Assembly (NCBI GenBank): GCA_045655325.1
Contig: JAZOOY010000065.1
Location: 1 to 26,074, forward strand
Origin: UBA1738 sp045655325
Lineage (GTDB): Bacteria; Bacillota; Clostridia; UBA1381
Direction: 5' to 3'
DNA length: 26,074 bases
Below the pieces are notes generated by a model. That model saw nothing but the letters and a program-made list of their open reading frames with translations, ran no database searches and was not told the DNA's origin. The position numbers and the translations under genes were made by a program. Positions 15,267 to 22,941 of the stretch are shown piece by piece (positions within the stretch are counted from its first letter, which is position 1; the number at the start of each line of letters is the position of its first letter).

Positions 15267-16625
15267 TTACTCCGCTGTTATTACAATAACGTCCTGTTTT
15301 TTTGCTCGCACAGGCTTTTTAACCTGTATGCTGGAATTATATACACAAAATACCTTGTTCTTTTCTATTGCCAAGGCCTGCTTTATGTCCGCACTGCAAG
15401 TGGCTCTTTTTGTGCCTTTTCCCTTGAAGTTTGAAACAATAACATCTCGTCCACTATTATATGCGATATAATCTGACTTGATGCTTACAACATCAGGCAT
15501 AGACTCGGTTTTTATTGGTTCATAAGCCTTTCCGCCACGGGAAACTACCACAATTTCACCAACTCCGCCATTTTCAAATAAAAGTAGCTTTGAGCCGTTT
15601 ACCGCAATGTCATAGTTCTTTAAAAGTTTACCCGCATAGTCATATTCCCATAGAATCTTTCCGTTTTTGGAAATTCCGATACACCTATTGTCAGAAATAG
15701 CATTAAGTTTTTCGCCATCAAATTCCAAGTCAAAAATTATTGAATTGGAGAAATTATCTGTTCTGTATTTTTCTTTTCCGTTTACGTCAAGGCAGGCAAT
15801 CAAGCTATCTGCGCCAATGTCGGTATTAAGTAGCGAAATCGCCACATTTCTGTCATTTGAAATTGCTGCATCAAGGATGTTATATGAGCCTGAATCCCAG
15901 GCAAATATCACCTTACCGCTTGAATTTAGCACCACAACCTGACCTTTATAGTATTCCTTATCGGTAACTGCTACCACATCGCCTTTTTTAGAAAGGTCAC
16001 AAGTTATAATATTACCCTCTGTGGTTGCTTCAAAAACCTGTTTTTTGCCTTTATATAAAAGTATCTTTTTAGCACCGGTTTCGTTTATCAGAACATACTC
16101 ACCACGTACTGTTAGCTGCGGTGACTGCATCTGTATCGGAAGTTCCCACAAAAGCTCACCCTTACTATTAAAGCCTCGATATCTTGTTTCGCTTGCCGCT
16201 ACCACATCGCCCATATAATCTGCAAACTTCGCATTAGCTGCACTGTCAAGAGCCACAGGCAAGTTCTCGCTTTTAACTGTTTTTATCGGGGATTGCGGAG
16301 TAAGAGCGGTTGTTCCTTCTTTGGTAACAACTTCTTCCTCTTCAGGATATCCAAGCGCTTCTTCCAATGCCTCAATCTCCTCTTTCGGAACCATTGTCGG
16401 CTTTGGAGCAGGCACAGATTCATCGTCTAAATAAAGTTGAACCCCGATAGGAAGTTCTATTCCCAAAAGGTTACTTATTCCGCTCACATTGTGCTTGAAA
16501 TTGGTTTTATACGTCTGAAGAAACGGTATCTCAACACCCGCCGCAACCAACGAAAACAGTGTAACACTACAAAGGCATACGATGATAAGTATTATTTTCA
16601 TAATATTTGATTTCTTTTTCATCAA
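15267..16625 (-). CDS. Membrane-anchored beta-propeller-like protein (DUF5711-like)
   Basis: A 452-residue protein. A basic start and one hydrophobic helix (about 9-30) act as a signal anchor. An acidic, Pro-rich linker (about 70-110) follows, then a long extracytoplasmic domain. That domain has repeated strand patterns such as GELLWELPI, GKVIFAWDSG, GKEKYRTDNF and GKILWEYDY, about 40-45 residues apart, typical of WD40/PQQ-type propeller blades. From memory this architecture fits DUF5711 proteins of Clostridia. The function is unknown; a surface sensor or scaffold working with the following CvpA protein is inference. It overlaps truA by four bases. Confidence 0.7.
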   Translation of the reverse strand: MMKKKSNIMKIILIIVCLCSVTLFSLVAAGVEIPFLQTYKTNFKHNVSGISNLLGIELPIGVQLYLDDESVPAPKPTMVPKEEIEALEEALGYPEEEEVVTKEGTTALTPQSPIKTVKSENLPVALDSAANAKFADYMGDVVAASETRYRGFNSKGELLWELPIQMQSPQLTVRGEYVLINETGAKKILLYKGKKQVFEATTEGNIITCDLSKKGDVVAVTDKEYYKGQVVVLNSSGKVIFAWDSGSYNILDAAISNDRNVAISLLNTDIGADSLIACLDVNGKEKYRTDNFSNSIIFDLEFDGEKLNAISDNRCIGISKNGKILWEYDYAGKLLKNYDIAVNGSKLLLFENGGVGEIVVVSRGGKAYEPIKTESMPDVVSIKSDYIAYNSGRDVIVSNFKGKGTKRATCSADIKQALAIEKNKVFCVYNSSIQVKKPVRAKKQDVIVITAE

Positions 16626-17356
16626 TAAAATACCTCCGTTAAAAATAGTCCTTCCGGCGGTGCAGTTATGCCTGCACGTTTTCTGTCACAGGAATTTATT
16701 ATGTCTTCCATTTCGTCAGCTTTGATTTTGCCACAACCAACAAACGCAAGAGTTCCCGCCATAATTCTTACCATATTGTATAAAAATCCGTTGCCAAGAA
16801 CAGATATTTTAATTAAATCTCCGTTTTTTTCAACGCTTATGTCATAAATAGTTCTAACCGTTGTTTTCACAGTAAATCCGCTTGCGGCAAAGCCGATAAA
16901 ATCGTGCTCACCCAAAAACGCCTTTGCTGCTTTTTGCATGGCGTCAATATCCAATGGATATGGGAAGTGCCAGGCATAATTCACTTTGAAAACATCAGGA
17001 AACTGTGAATTTTGAATGTAATAAGTATAGCGCTTCTTTTTTGCGCAGTATCTTGAATGAAAGTCAAGGTCTGTATCTTCTGCCTTTAAACAGATTATGT
17101 CATTTGGCAGATAGGACTTTATTGCAAGGGGTATTTTGTCCGCAGGAATTGTGGTTTCTGTTCCAAAATTGCAAACAAACATCTGGGCGTGCACACCTGT
17201 GTCGGTACGACTACAGCCGGTAACCCTTGGTCGAGCACCGGTAAGCTTTAATATTGCGTTTTCCAAAACATCCTGAACAGTTACCGCATTTTGTTGGCTC
17301 TGCCAACCATGATAGCGGGTTCCGTCATACTGGATTATCAGCTTAATGTTACGCAT
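16622..17356 (-). CDS. truA: tRNA pseudouridine(38-40) synthase TruA
   Basis: A 244-residue enzyme that makes pseudouridine at positions 38-40 of tRNA anticodon arms. The catalytic Asp52 lies in GCSRTDTGVHAQ (48-59), and YDGTRYHGWQSQQN (10-23), RYTYYIQ, FLYNMVRIMAGTL and RAGITAPPEGLFL are all family blocks. In Firmicutes truA commonly follows ecfA-ecfA-ecfT, as here with a 21-nt gap. Confidence 0.96.
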   Translation of the reverse strand: MRNIKLIIQYDGTRYHGWQSQQNAVTVQDVLENAILKLTGARPRVTGCSRTDTGVHAQMFVCNFGTETTIPADKIPLAIKSYLPNDIICLKAEDTDLDFHSRYCAKKKRYTYYIQNSQFPDVFKVNYAWHFPYPLDIDAMQKAAKAFLGEHDFIGFAASGFTVKTTVRTIYDISVEKNGDLIKISVLGNGFLYNMVRIMAGTLAFVGCGKIKADEMEDIINSCDRKRAGITAPPEGLFLTEVFY

Positions 17357-17377
17357 CCTATCTTCCTTTCATAAAGT

Positions 17378-18178
17378 TTATATCGCCAAAAATATACCTG
17401 AAGCCAAAACTACCACAAAAGTAGCAACTGCATCACGCCAGGTCATCTTCATTTGTTTCATCCTTGTTCTGTTCTTTCCGCCGTGGTAACAGCGTGAGTC
17501 CATAGCAACTGCCAAATCATCAGCACGTCTGAACGCACTTATGAAAAGTGGCACCAGTAGCGGTATCATAGCCTTAGCACGTTTTAGGATGTTTCCGCTT
17601 TCAAAGTCCGCTCCTCGTGCAGTTTGGGCCTTTATTATCTTTTCCGTTTCTTCCGAAAGTGTTGGAATAAAGCGGATTGCAATGGTCATCATCATTGCGA
17701 TTTCGTGTGCCGGTACCTTTATTATCTCAAATGGTTTTAATAGTTTTTCTATTCCGTCAGTAAGCATTAGTGGTGATGTGGTCAAGGTCAAAAGTGATGT
17801 TACCACAACCAAAAGTGACAATCTTACCACCATAATTACTGCAGTTTTTAAGCCTAATTCTGTGATTTTTACCTTTTCAAAATACGGGAAAGTCCACAAA
17901 ACTTCACCACCCTGTGTCATAAACAGGTTGATTAAACTTGTGAAAATCAGGATGTAAAGCATCGGCTTTAGGCCACGTATAATGTACTTTACAGGCAGTT
18001 TTGACAGCCAAACAAGGAATGCCGTAAACAAAAATACAAGGGCATACGCTAGTGGCGATTTTATCAAAAACAGTATAACTATATAAACTAAAGACAACAA
18101 AATTTTAATACGGGCATCCATCTTGTGTATGAAGGAATTTCCTTCAATATACTGACCGATTGTAATGTCTTTAAACAT
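17378..18178 (-). CDS. ecfT: ECF transporter transmembrane (T) component
   Basis: A 266-residue membrane protein with about five hydrophobic segments. It has the coupling motifs that contact the two ATPases: AQTARGADFESG and, further on, VAMDSRCYHGG, the second with Ser-Arg-Cys in place of the usual Ala-Arg-Gly. It joins the EcfA pair to interchangeable substrate-binding S components for uptake of vitamins and related compounds. It overlaps ecfA2 by 8 nt (18171-18178). Confidence 0.94.
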   Translation of the reverse strand: MFKDITIGQYIEGNSFIHKMDARIKILLSLVYIVILFLIKSPLAYALVFLFTAFLVWLSKLPVKYIIRGLKPMLYILIFTSLINLFMTQGGEVLWTFPYFEKVKITELGLKTAVIMVVRLSLLVVVTSLLTLTTSPLMLTDGIEKLLKPFEIIKVPAHEIAMMMTIAIRFIPTLSEETEKIIKAQTARGADFESGNILKRAKAMIPLLVPLFISAFRRADDLAVAMDSRCYHGGKNRTRMKQMKMTWRDAVATFVVVLASGIFLAI

Positions 18179-19031
18179 TTTCTGCCTCCTTTAAAAGCTG
18201 GGCAAATATCTCCGACGCAAACTTGACAGTATACACATCAGGTCTTATATCAACGCCTGACGCAATAAGTCTGTGTGTAAGCTCGGTAATCTGCGGTACA
18301 TCAAGTCCCATCTCGCGAAGTTCTGCGGAGCGTTCAAAAACTTCCGCAACGCTTCCTTTCATTGCAAGTTTTCCCTTGTTCATAACAAGCACGTTGTTTG
18401 CCAGCATAGCAACGTCTTCCATTGAGTGAGATACGAAGATTATTGTCATATATTTGTTTTCCTTATGAAGGGTTACAAGCTGATTTAAAATCTCGTCTCT
18501 GCCCTTTGGGTCAAGGCCCGCTGTCGGCTCATCTAAAATAAGCACCTTTGGCTTCATTGAAAGCACTCCTGCTATGGCAACTCTACGCTTTTGTCCGCCT
18601 GATAATTCAAACGGCGATTTTTCCAAAAGGTCCTCTGATAACCCAACAAAGTGCATCGCATCAAGAACTCTTTGTCTTATTTCATCATCGGAAAGTCCCA
18701 TATTCTTTGGGCCAAAAGCGATGTCCTTATACACAGTTTCTTCAAAAAGCTGGTGTTCAGGATACTGAAAAACTAAACCCACATCACGGCGCACTCTTCT
18801 TAAATCAACATCAGGTGCTGTTATGTTTACGCCGTCAATCTCGATTTTTCCACTTGTCGGTTTTATTAAAGCATTAAGATGCTGTATCAATGTGGATTTT
18901 CCCGAGCCTGTATGCCCGATTACCGCAACGAAATCCCCGTCAGGAATTTCAAAGCTGATGTCGGACAAAGCTGTCGACTCGAACGGCATCCCTTGCTGAT
19001 ATATATAACTTAAATTTGTTACCTTAATCAT
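18171..19031 (-). CDS. ecfA2: ECF transporter ATPase, second subunit
   Basis: A 286-residue ABC ATPase. I start it at ATG 19031 (MIKVTNLSYIYQQG), which overlaps the ecfA1 stop as ATGA; an upstream in-frame start would add 14 non-family residues. Walker A is GHTGSGKST, the Q-loop FQYPEHQLFEETV, the signature LSGGQKRRVAIAG and Walker B VLILDEPTAGLDP. The QLFEETV after the Q-loop is typical of the EcfA2/CbiO2 type. It pairs with EcfA1 and EcfT. Confidence 0.94.
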   Translation of the reverse strand: MIKVTNLSYIYQQGMPFESTALSDISFEIPDGDFVAVIGHTGSGKSTLIQHLNALIKPTSGKIEIDGVNITAPDVDLRRVRRDVGLVFQYPEHQLFEETVYKDIAFGPKNMGLSDDEIRQRVLDAMHFVGLSEDLLEKSPFELSGGQKRRVAIAGVLSMKPKVLILDEPTAGLDPKGRDEILNQLVTLHKENKYMTIIFVSHSMEDVAMLANNVLVMNKGKLAMKGSVAEVFERSAELREMGLDVPQITELTHRLIASGVDIRPDVYTVKFASEIFAQLLKEAENV

Positions 19032-19876
19032 TTCTTTAGTCCCTTTAATTTCTGAAGTAGAACTTCTTTGCACTCATCAACTGTGATTATGTCATCAGGC
19101 AGGTCAAATCCCATATTGCGAAGCCTGAATAACAGTTCGGTTACCTGTGGCACGTCAAGGCCGATTTTCTTGATTTTCTCAACCTCGGAAAATACCTTCT
19201 TCGGCACATCGTCTATTACCACCTTACCTTTCTCCATAACCACAACTCTATCGGCAAGTGCTGCTTCTTCCATATAGTGTGTTATCAAAACAACTGTCAT
19301 TCCGCGCTCACGGTTAAGCTTTTTAATGGTTTTCATAACTTCCTGTCTGCCTTTTGGGTCAAGCATTGCAGTTGGCTCATCAAGGATAATAATCTGTGGC
19401 TCCATAGCAAGAACGCTTGCGATGGCAATTCTCTGCTTTTGTCCGCCTGATAGCCGTGACGGAGTGCTTTTTGCGAACTCCGACATATTAACTATCTCAA
19501 GGCACTCGTCAACTCTGTGTCTTATTTCATCAGACGGTATGCCTAAATTTTCAGGTGCAAATGCCACTTCGTCTTCCACAACCGCCGCAACAATCTGATT
19601 ATCAGGGTTCTGGAAAACCATTCCTGCCGTGCTTCTTATATCGAAAGTATTTTCCTCAACCTGAGTATCCATTCCGTCGATAAACACCTTGCCACCTGAC
19701 GGCAATAAAATTCCGTTAAGGTGCTTTGCAAAGGTGGATTTCCCCGAACCGTTATGCCCAAGCACGGCAACAAAGCTGCCCTTATCAATGTGAAGGTCAA
19801 GCTCTTTTATAACATACTTTTTCTCTTGTGTTTCTTCGTCATCATAAGAAAATGACAACTTTTCTACGTCAATCAT
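19028..19876 (-). CDS. ecfA1: ECF transporter ATPase, first subunit
   Basis: A 282-residue ABC ATPase with Walker A GHNGSGKST (40-48), Q-loop FQNPDNQIVAAVVEDEVAFA, signature LSGGQKQRIAIAS and Walker B IIILDEPTAMLDP. The Q-loop region with PDNQIV and EDEVAFAPEN is characteristic of EcfA1. It starts 1 nt after the methyltransferase gene and shares ATGA with ecfA2, so the subunits are coupled in translation. Confidence 0.94.
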   Translation of the reverse strand: MIDVEKLSFSYDDEETQEKKYVIKELDLHIDKGSFVAVLGHNGSGKSTFAKHLNGILLPSGGKVFIDGMDTQVEENTFDIRSTAGMVFQNPDNQIVAAVVEDEVAFAPENLGIPSDEIRHRVDECLEIVNMSEFAKSTPSRLSGGQKQRIAIASVLAMEPQIIILDEPTAMLDPKGRQEVMKTIKKLNRERGMTVVLITHYMEEAALADRVVVMEKGKVVIDDVPKKVFSEVEKIKKIGLDVPQVTELLFRLRNMGFDLPDDIITVDECKEVLLQKLKGLKK

Positions 19877-19877
19877 A

Positions 19878-20747
19878 TCAGTCTTTACTCCAACGGCTGC
19901 TCATTCCGCAAGGAAGTACCAATCCCTTTTCCTGCATCATAAGTCCTATTTCATCGCAGGCAACTTTTCCTGCGTATTTTTTCTTCATTGTTAGTGTTAG
20001 AACGTTTTCCATAATGGTCTGTGAAAGACCTGTTGTGTATGAATTTATCAAGAAAAACAATGGCTCGTCCGATAAAATCTGCATACAGTCCTCAACCAGG
20101 CAGTAAAGCTCATCTTCAATTTTCCAAAGCTCGCCATTTGGGCCTCTGCCGTATGATGGCGGGTCCATAATAATGGCATCGTACTTTTTGCCACGTCTTG
20201 CTTCCCTTTGAACGAACTTCTTAACGTCGTCAACGATGTATCTTACAGGCTTATCTGAAAGTCCTGATGATGCCATATTCTCCTTTGCCCAGGATACCAT
20301 TCCCTTTGATGCATCCACGTGACACACTTCAGCACCTGCTGCAGTTGCCGCAACGGTTGCACCGCCTGTATAGGCAAAAAGGTTTAAGACCTTAATCGGT
20401 CTTCCCGCATTCTTTATAAGGTCAGAAAACCAGTCCCAGTTAACTGCCTGTTCAGGGAAAAGGCCTGTATGCTTAAATCCCATCGGCTTTATGTTAAAGG
20501 TCAGGTTTTTATAAGAAACTGTCCATCGCTCCGGCATTTTCTTATTGAAATACTCCCAGCTTCCGCCACCTTTATCACTTCTATGATAGGTAGCATCGGT
20601 CTTTGTCCAAAGCGGAGTTTTTGCCTTTTCGGTCCAGATTGCCTGCGGATCAGGTCGACGAAGAAGTATATTCTTCCAATATTCAAGCTTTTCACCGCCT
20701 GCTGCGTCTATTAAAATGTAGTCTTTCCAATCTTTTGCACACCACAT
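19878..20747 (-). CDS. Class I SAM-dependent methyltransferase (RlmI-like, COG1092 type)
   Basis: A 289-residue Rossmann-fold methyltransferase. SAM-binding motif I is VLNLFAYTGGATVAA, followed by VCHVDASKGMVSWAKEN. The catalytic loop is MDPPSYGRGPNGE. The DPPS form and the order of motifs are those of the RlmI/YccW-like rRNA m5C enzymes, but the N-terminal PUA domain is missing. The target, rRNA or otherwise, cannot be read from sequence. It is tightly placed between the ECF S component (4-nt gap) and ecfA1 (1-nt gap). Confidence 0.85.
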   Translation of the reverse strand: MWCAKDWKDYILIDAAGGEKLEYWKNILLRRPDPQAIWTEKAKTPLWTKTDATYHRSDKGGGSWEYFNKKMPERWTVSYKNLTFNIKPMGFKHTGLFPEQAVNWDWFSDLIKNAGRPIKVLNLFAYTGGATVAATAAGAEVCHVDASKGMVSWAKENMASSGLSDKPVRYIVDDVKKFVQREARRGKKYDAIIMDPPSYGRGPNGELWKIEDELYCLVEDCMQILSDEPLFFLINSYTTGLSQTIMENVLTLTMKKKYAGKVACDEIGLMMQEKGLVLPCGMSSRWSKD

Positions 20748-20751
20748 ATTA

Positions 20752-21309
20752 TTACTTCTTTCTAATGTTTATAAGTCTTACAATTACAGGGCTTAGGACA
20801 AGGTTTACGCCTACTTCAATAAAGAAGTTTAGGCCAATAAGTCCCACAAAAATGAACTGTACCCCATTTGCTCCGCCTGCCCATTCGGTAATTGTTTCCA
20901 TAAAGAATGCAAAGCATCCCAAAACGAACACGCCTGTGTTTACAACAGGACATACAATTGCAGATAAAATAACCGCTAATGTATGGTTTACCTTTTTTAA
21001 GCTATTATATACAAGTCCTGCTACCAAACCACAAAGAGTACCCTTTACAAGCACAGTTATAATTGTTCCTATCACACTAACTGCCAGAAATGCATTGGCA
21101 TCTCCGCTTGCAAGCACTGCAATACCTGACACCAAGCCAAGCCAGGCACCAATTCCGGCTCCGCAAGTTGCTGCTCCGATTGCTATCGGTACCAAAACCA
21201 AGTTGATTGCAAACATTCCTGCAGGAATTCTTATATATGTTTGCAATACCCACACAAGTGCTGTTAAAATTGCCGCTAATACCATGTTTTTTGTTGTCAT
21301 TTTACTCAT
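20752..21309 (-). CDS. ECF transporter substrate-binding (S) component, substrate unknown
   Basis: A 185-residue very hydrophobic protein with about six membrane helices, the size and topology of S components. Helix 1 has AAILTALVWVLQTYIRIP and helix 2 LVPIAIGAATCGAGIGAWLG; the small-residue alanine/glycine faces suit packing against EcfT. A conserved-looking CPVVNTGVFVLG lies in helix 5. I cannot assign a vitamin: it lacks patterns I would trust for riboflavin, folate or biotin components. It is the first gene of the operon that encodes the energising module, so it is probably a main client of it. The leader is too short for a riboswitch. Confidence 0.82.
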   Translation of the reverse strand: MSKMTTKNMVLAAILTALVWVLQTYIRIPAGMFAINLVLVPIAIGAATCGAGIGAWLGLVSGIAVLASGDANAFLAVSVIGTIITVLVKGTLCGLVAGLVYNSLKKVNHTLAVILSAIVCPVVNTGVFVLGCFAFFMETITEWAGGANGVQFIFVGLIGLNFFIEVGVNLVLSPVIVRLINIRKK

Positions 21310-21360
21310 TTGTAATTCCTCCTTAAAAGCCTAGAAAAGGACATTCTTTTTCAACTTAAT

Positions 21361-21389
21361 ATTTTATCATATTTTGAAAAATTCGTCAA
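21361..21389 (-). promoter_or_regulatory. Promoter of the ECF-truA-cvpA-rho operon
   Basis: On the minus strand TTGACG (21389-21384), 17-base spacer, TAAAAT (21366-21361), with an extended TG at the -10. The leader to the S-component ATG is only about 45 nt. It is back to back with the promoter at 21443-21471. Confidence 0.78.
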
Positions 21390-21442
21390 TACAAAACACG
21401 CCTTGCACCAAAAAAAATATATGGCTCAAAACCGCTCTGCTA

Positions 21443-21471
21443 TTGACTTTTTTTCCTTTTTTTGCTATACT
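21443..21471 (+). promoter_or_regulatory. Promoter of the Cys-rich mini-protein gene
   Basis: TTGACT (21443-21448), 17-base spacer, TATACT (21466-21471), preceded by an extended TG (21463-21464). The transcript would begin about 20 nt before the ATG at 21499. Confidence 0.78.
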
Positions 21472-21498
21472 TTTTTAAGAAATGAAAGGTGATTTAAT

Positions 21499-21684
21499 AT
21501 GAAAAAATCCAAAACAAGTTGCGAAACCTGTGCATACTACGCCTATGACGAAGATTGGGAAAGCTATTTTTGCGAAATCAATCTTGACGAAGACGAGATG
21601 ATGCGTTTTATGCAGGGTAGCTTTTATGACTGCCCTTACTGGCGAAACGGTGACGAATATGCGTTGGTACGCCACCAGAACTAA
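21499..21684 (+). CDS. Cys-rich mini-protein (DUF6472-like)
   Basis: A 61-residue, very acidic protein with four cysteines: CETC (8, 11), Cys25 and Cys45 in DCPYW. The spacing suggests a small zinc- or iron-binding knuckle. It resembles, from memory, the DUF6472 mini-proteins found across Clostridia; the function is unknown. AAAGGTGA precedes the ATG, and the gene has its own promoter. No signal peptide or membrane helix is present, so it is cytosolic. A weak hairpin (TGCTC/GGGCA near 21692-21705) follows, so read-through into ddh is possible. Confidence 0.8.
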   Translation: MKKSKTSCETCAYYAYDEDWESYFCEINLDEDEMMRFMQGSFYDCPYWRNGDEYALVRHQN

Positions 21685-21747
21685 CATAAAATACTGCTCT
21701 TTCGGGCAATTTATTGATATAAACTATTTAGAGAAGAGGTCCTTTTA

Positions 21748-22728
21748 ATGATTAAAGTAGGAATTGTTGGCTACGGCAACCTTGGCCGTGGCGTTGAATG
21801 TGCTATAAAACAGAATAGCGATATGGAGCTTTACGGCGTGTTTTCACGAAGAAACCCTGATAGTTTTGAAACTTTGACAGGCGCAAAAACATACCATATT
21901 GACGAAATTTTAAACCATAAAGATAATATTGATGTGCTAATCCTTTGTGGCGGAAGTGCAACCGATCTTCCACATCAGACACCAGCCTTAGCAAAGAATT
22001 TTAACGTGATTGACAGTTTTGATACACACGCAAAAATCCCACAGCACTTCGAAAATGTGGATAAGGAAGCCAAATTCGGCGGAAATATCGCCATTATATC
22101 AGTTGGCTGGGACCCGGGAATGTTTTCTTTAAACAGACTTTACGCAGAAGCAGTTTTGCCTGACGGAAAGGACTACACTTTCTGGGGCAAAGGTGTAAGC
22201 CAGGGCCATTCCGATGCAATCCGCAGAGTTGAGGGCGTTTTGGATGCAAAACAGTACACAATCCCTTGCGATGATGCTTTAGCAAAGGTACGAGCCGGCG
22301 AAAATCCTGAACTTTCAACCCGTGAAAAGCATTTGAGAGAATGTTTTGTTGCTTTAAAAGACGGTGCAGACGCCGAAAAAGTTGAAAAAGAAATCAAGGA
22401 AATGCCTAACTATTTCGCAGATTATGATACAACAGTTCACTTTATTTCAAAGGAAGAACTTGACCGTGACCATAGCGGTATCCCACACGGCGGATTTGTT
22501 ATAAGAAGCGGAAAAACAGGACTTTCAGGTGAGAATAGTCACATTATTGAGTATAGCCTGAAGCTTGATTCTAACCCTGAATTTACTTCATCAGTTTTGG
22601 TTTGCTACGCAAGAGCAGCCGTACGAATGAGCAAAGAGGGTATTTCAGGATGCAAAACCGTGTTTGACGTAGCACCAAGCTACCTTTCACCACACTCAGG
22701 CGAAGATTTAAGAAAAAGATTACTATAA
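21748..22728 (+). CDS. ddh: meso-Diaminopimelate dehydrogenase
   Basis: A 326-residue NADPH-dependent enzyme that makes meso-diaminopimelate from tetrahydrodipicolinate in one step, for peptidoglycan and lysine. The N-terminal Rossmann motif is GYGNLG (8-13), with VFSRRNPDSF after strand 2 for NADPH phosphate binding. ILCGGSATDLP, DSFDTHAKIP, SVGWDPGMFSLNRLYAEA, WGKGVSQGHSDAIRR and HGGFVIRSG are family blocks lining the substrate site. Length is standard. An AGAAGAGG ribosome binding site precedes the ATG. No other lysine-pathway genes are in the window. Confidence 0.96.
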   Translation: MIKVGIVGYGNLGRGVECAIKQNSDMELYGVFSRRNPDSFETLTGAKTYHIDEILNHKDNIDVLILCGGSATDLPHQTPALAKNFNVIDSFDTHAKIPQHFENVDKEAKFGGNIAIISVGWDPGMFSLNRLYAEAVLPDGKDYTFWGKGVSQGHSDAIRRVEGVLDAKQYTIPCDDALAKVRAGENPELSTREKHLRECFVALKDGADAEKVEKEIKEMPNYFADYDTTVHFISKEELDRDHSGIPHGGFVIRSGKTGLSGENSHIIEYSLKLDSNPEFTSSVLVCYARAAVRMSKEGISGCKTVFDVAPSYLSPHSGEDLRKRLL

Positions 22729-22746
22729 TAAATAAACTTACAAAAA

Positions 22747-22895
22747 GGCTTCTCCTTGAGGTAGCATAGCGGCAAATCGGTAGTGAATAACAGTCATGTG
22801 GACTGTTAGAGCCGATTTGTGACCGAGTCGCAACGAGAAGAGCTGTCACGAAGTGACTGATGAGGTGTAGATTGCAAAGCAATCGTTCTCACAAT
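22747..22895. repeat. Structured non-coding element with nested hairpins
   Basis: Between ddh and the convergent GH20 gene. The outer arms are GCTTCTCCTTG (22748-22758) and CAACGAGAAG (22831-22840). Inside are CAAATCGG/CCGATTTG (22773-22780, 22812-22819), enclosing AACAGTC/GACTGTT (22789-22795, 22801-22807). After these come GTCAC-GAA-GTGAC (22845-22857) and GATTGC-AAA-GCAATC (22870-22884). No coding frame or promoter is seen. It has the look of a dispersed intergenic repeat. Confidence 0.6.
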
Positions 22896-22904
22896 TCAAC
22901 ACAA

Positions 22905-22940
22905 AAAACCACCTGCAATTGCAAGTGGTTTTCTTTTTTT
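22905..22940. terminator. Bidirectional terminator between ddh and the GH20 gene
   Basis: AAAACCAC (22905-22912) and GTGGTTTT (22925-22932) flank the palindrome TGCAATTGCA, with one mismatch. T tracts follow on both strands. Confidence 0.85.
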
Positions 22941-22941
22941 A

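Noticed and set aside
20603..21334. 243-codon plus-strand open frame
   Set aside because: It is antisense to the S component and methyltransferase genes, has no ribosome binding site, and its composition is that of reverse-strand coding sequence.
21310..21360. Riboswitch upstream of the ECF S component
   Set aside because: The promoter at 21361-21389 leaves only about 45 nt of leader, too short for any vitamin riboswitch, and no conserved core is visible.
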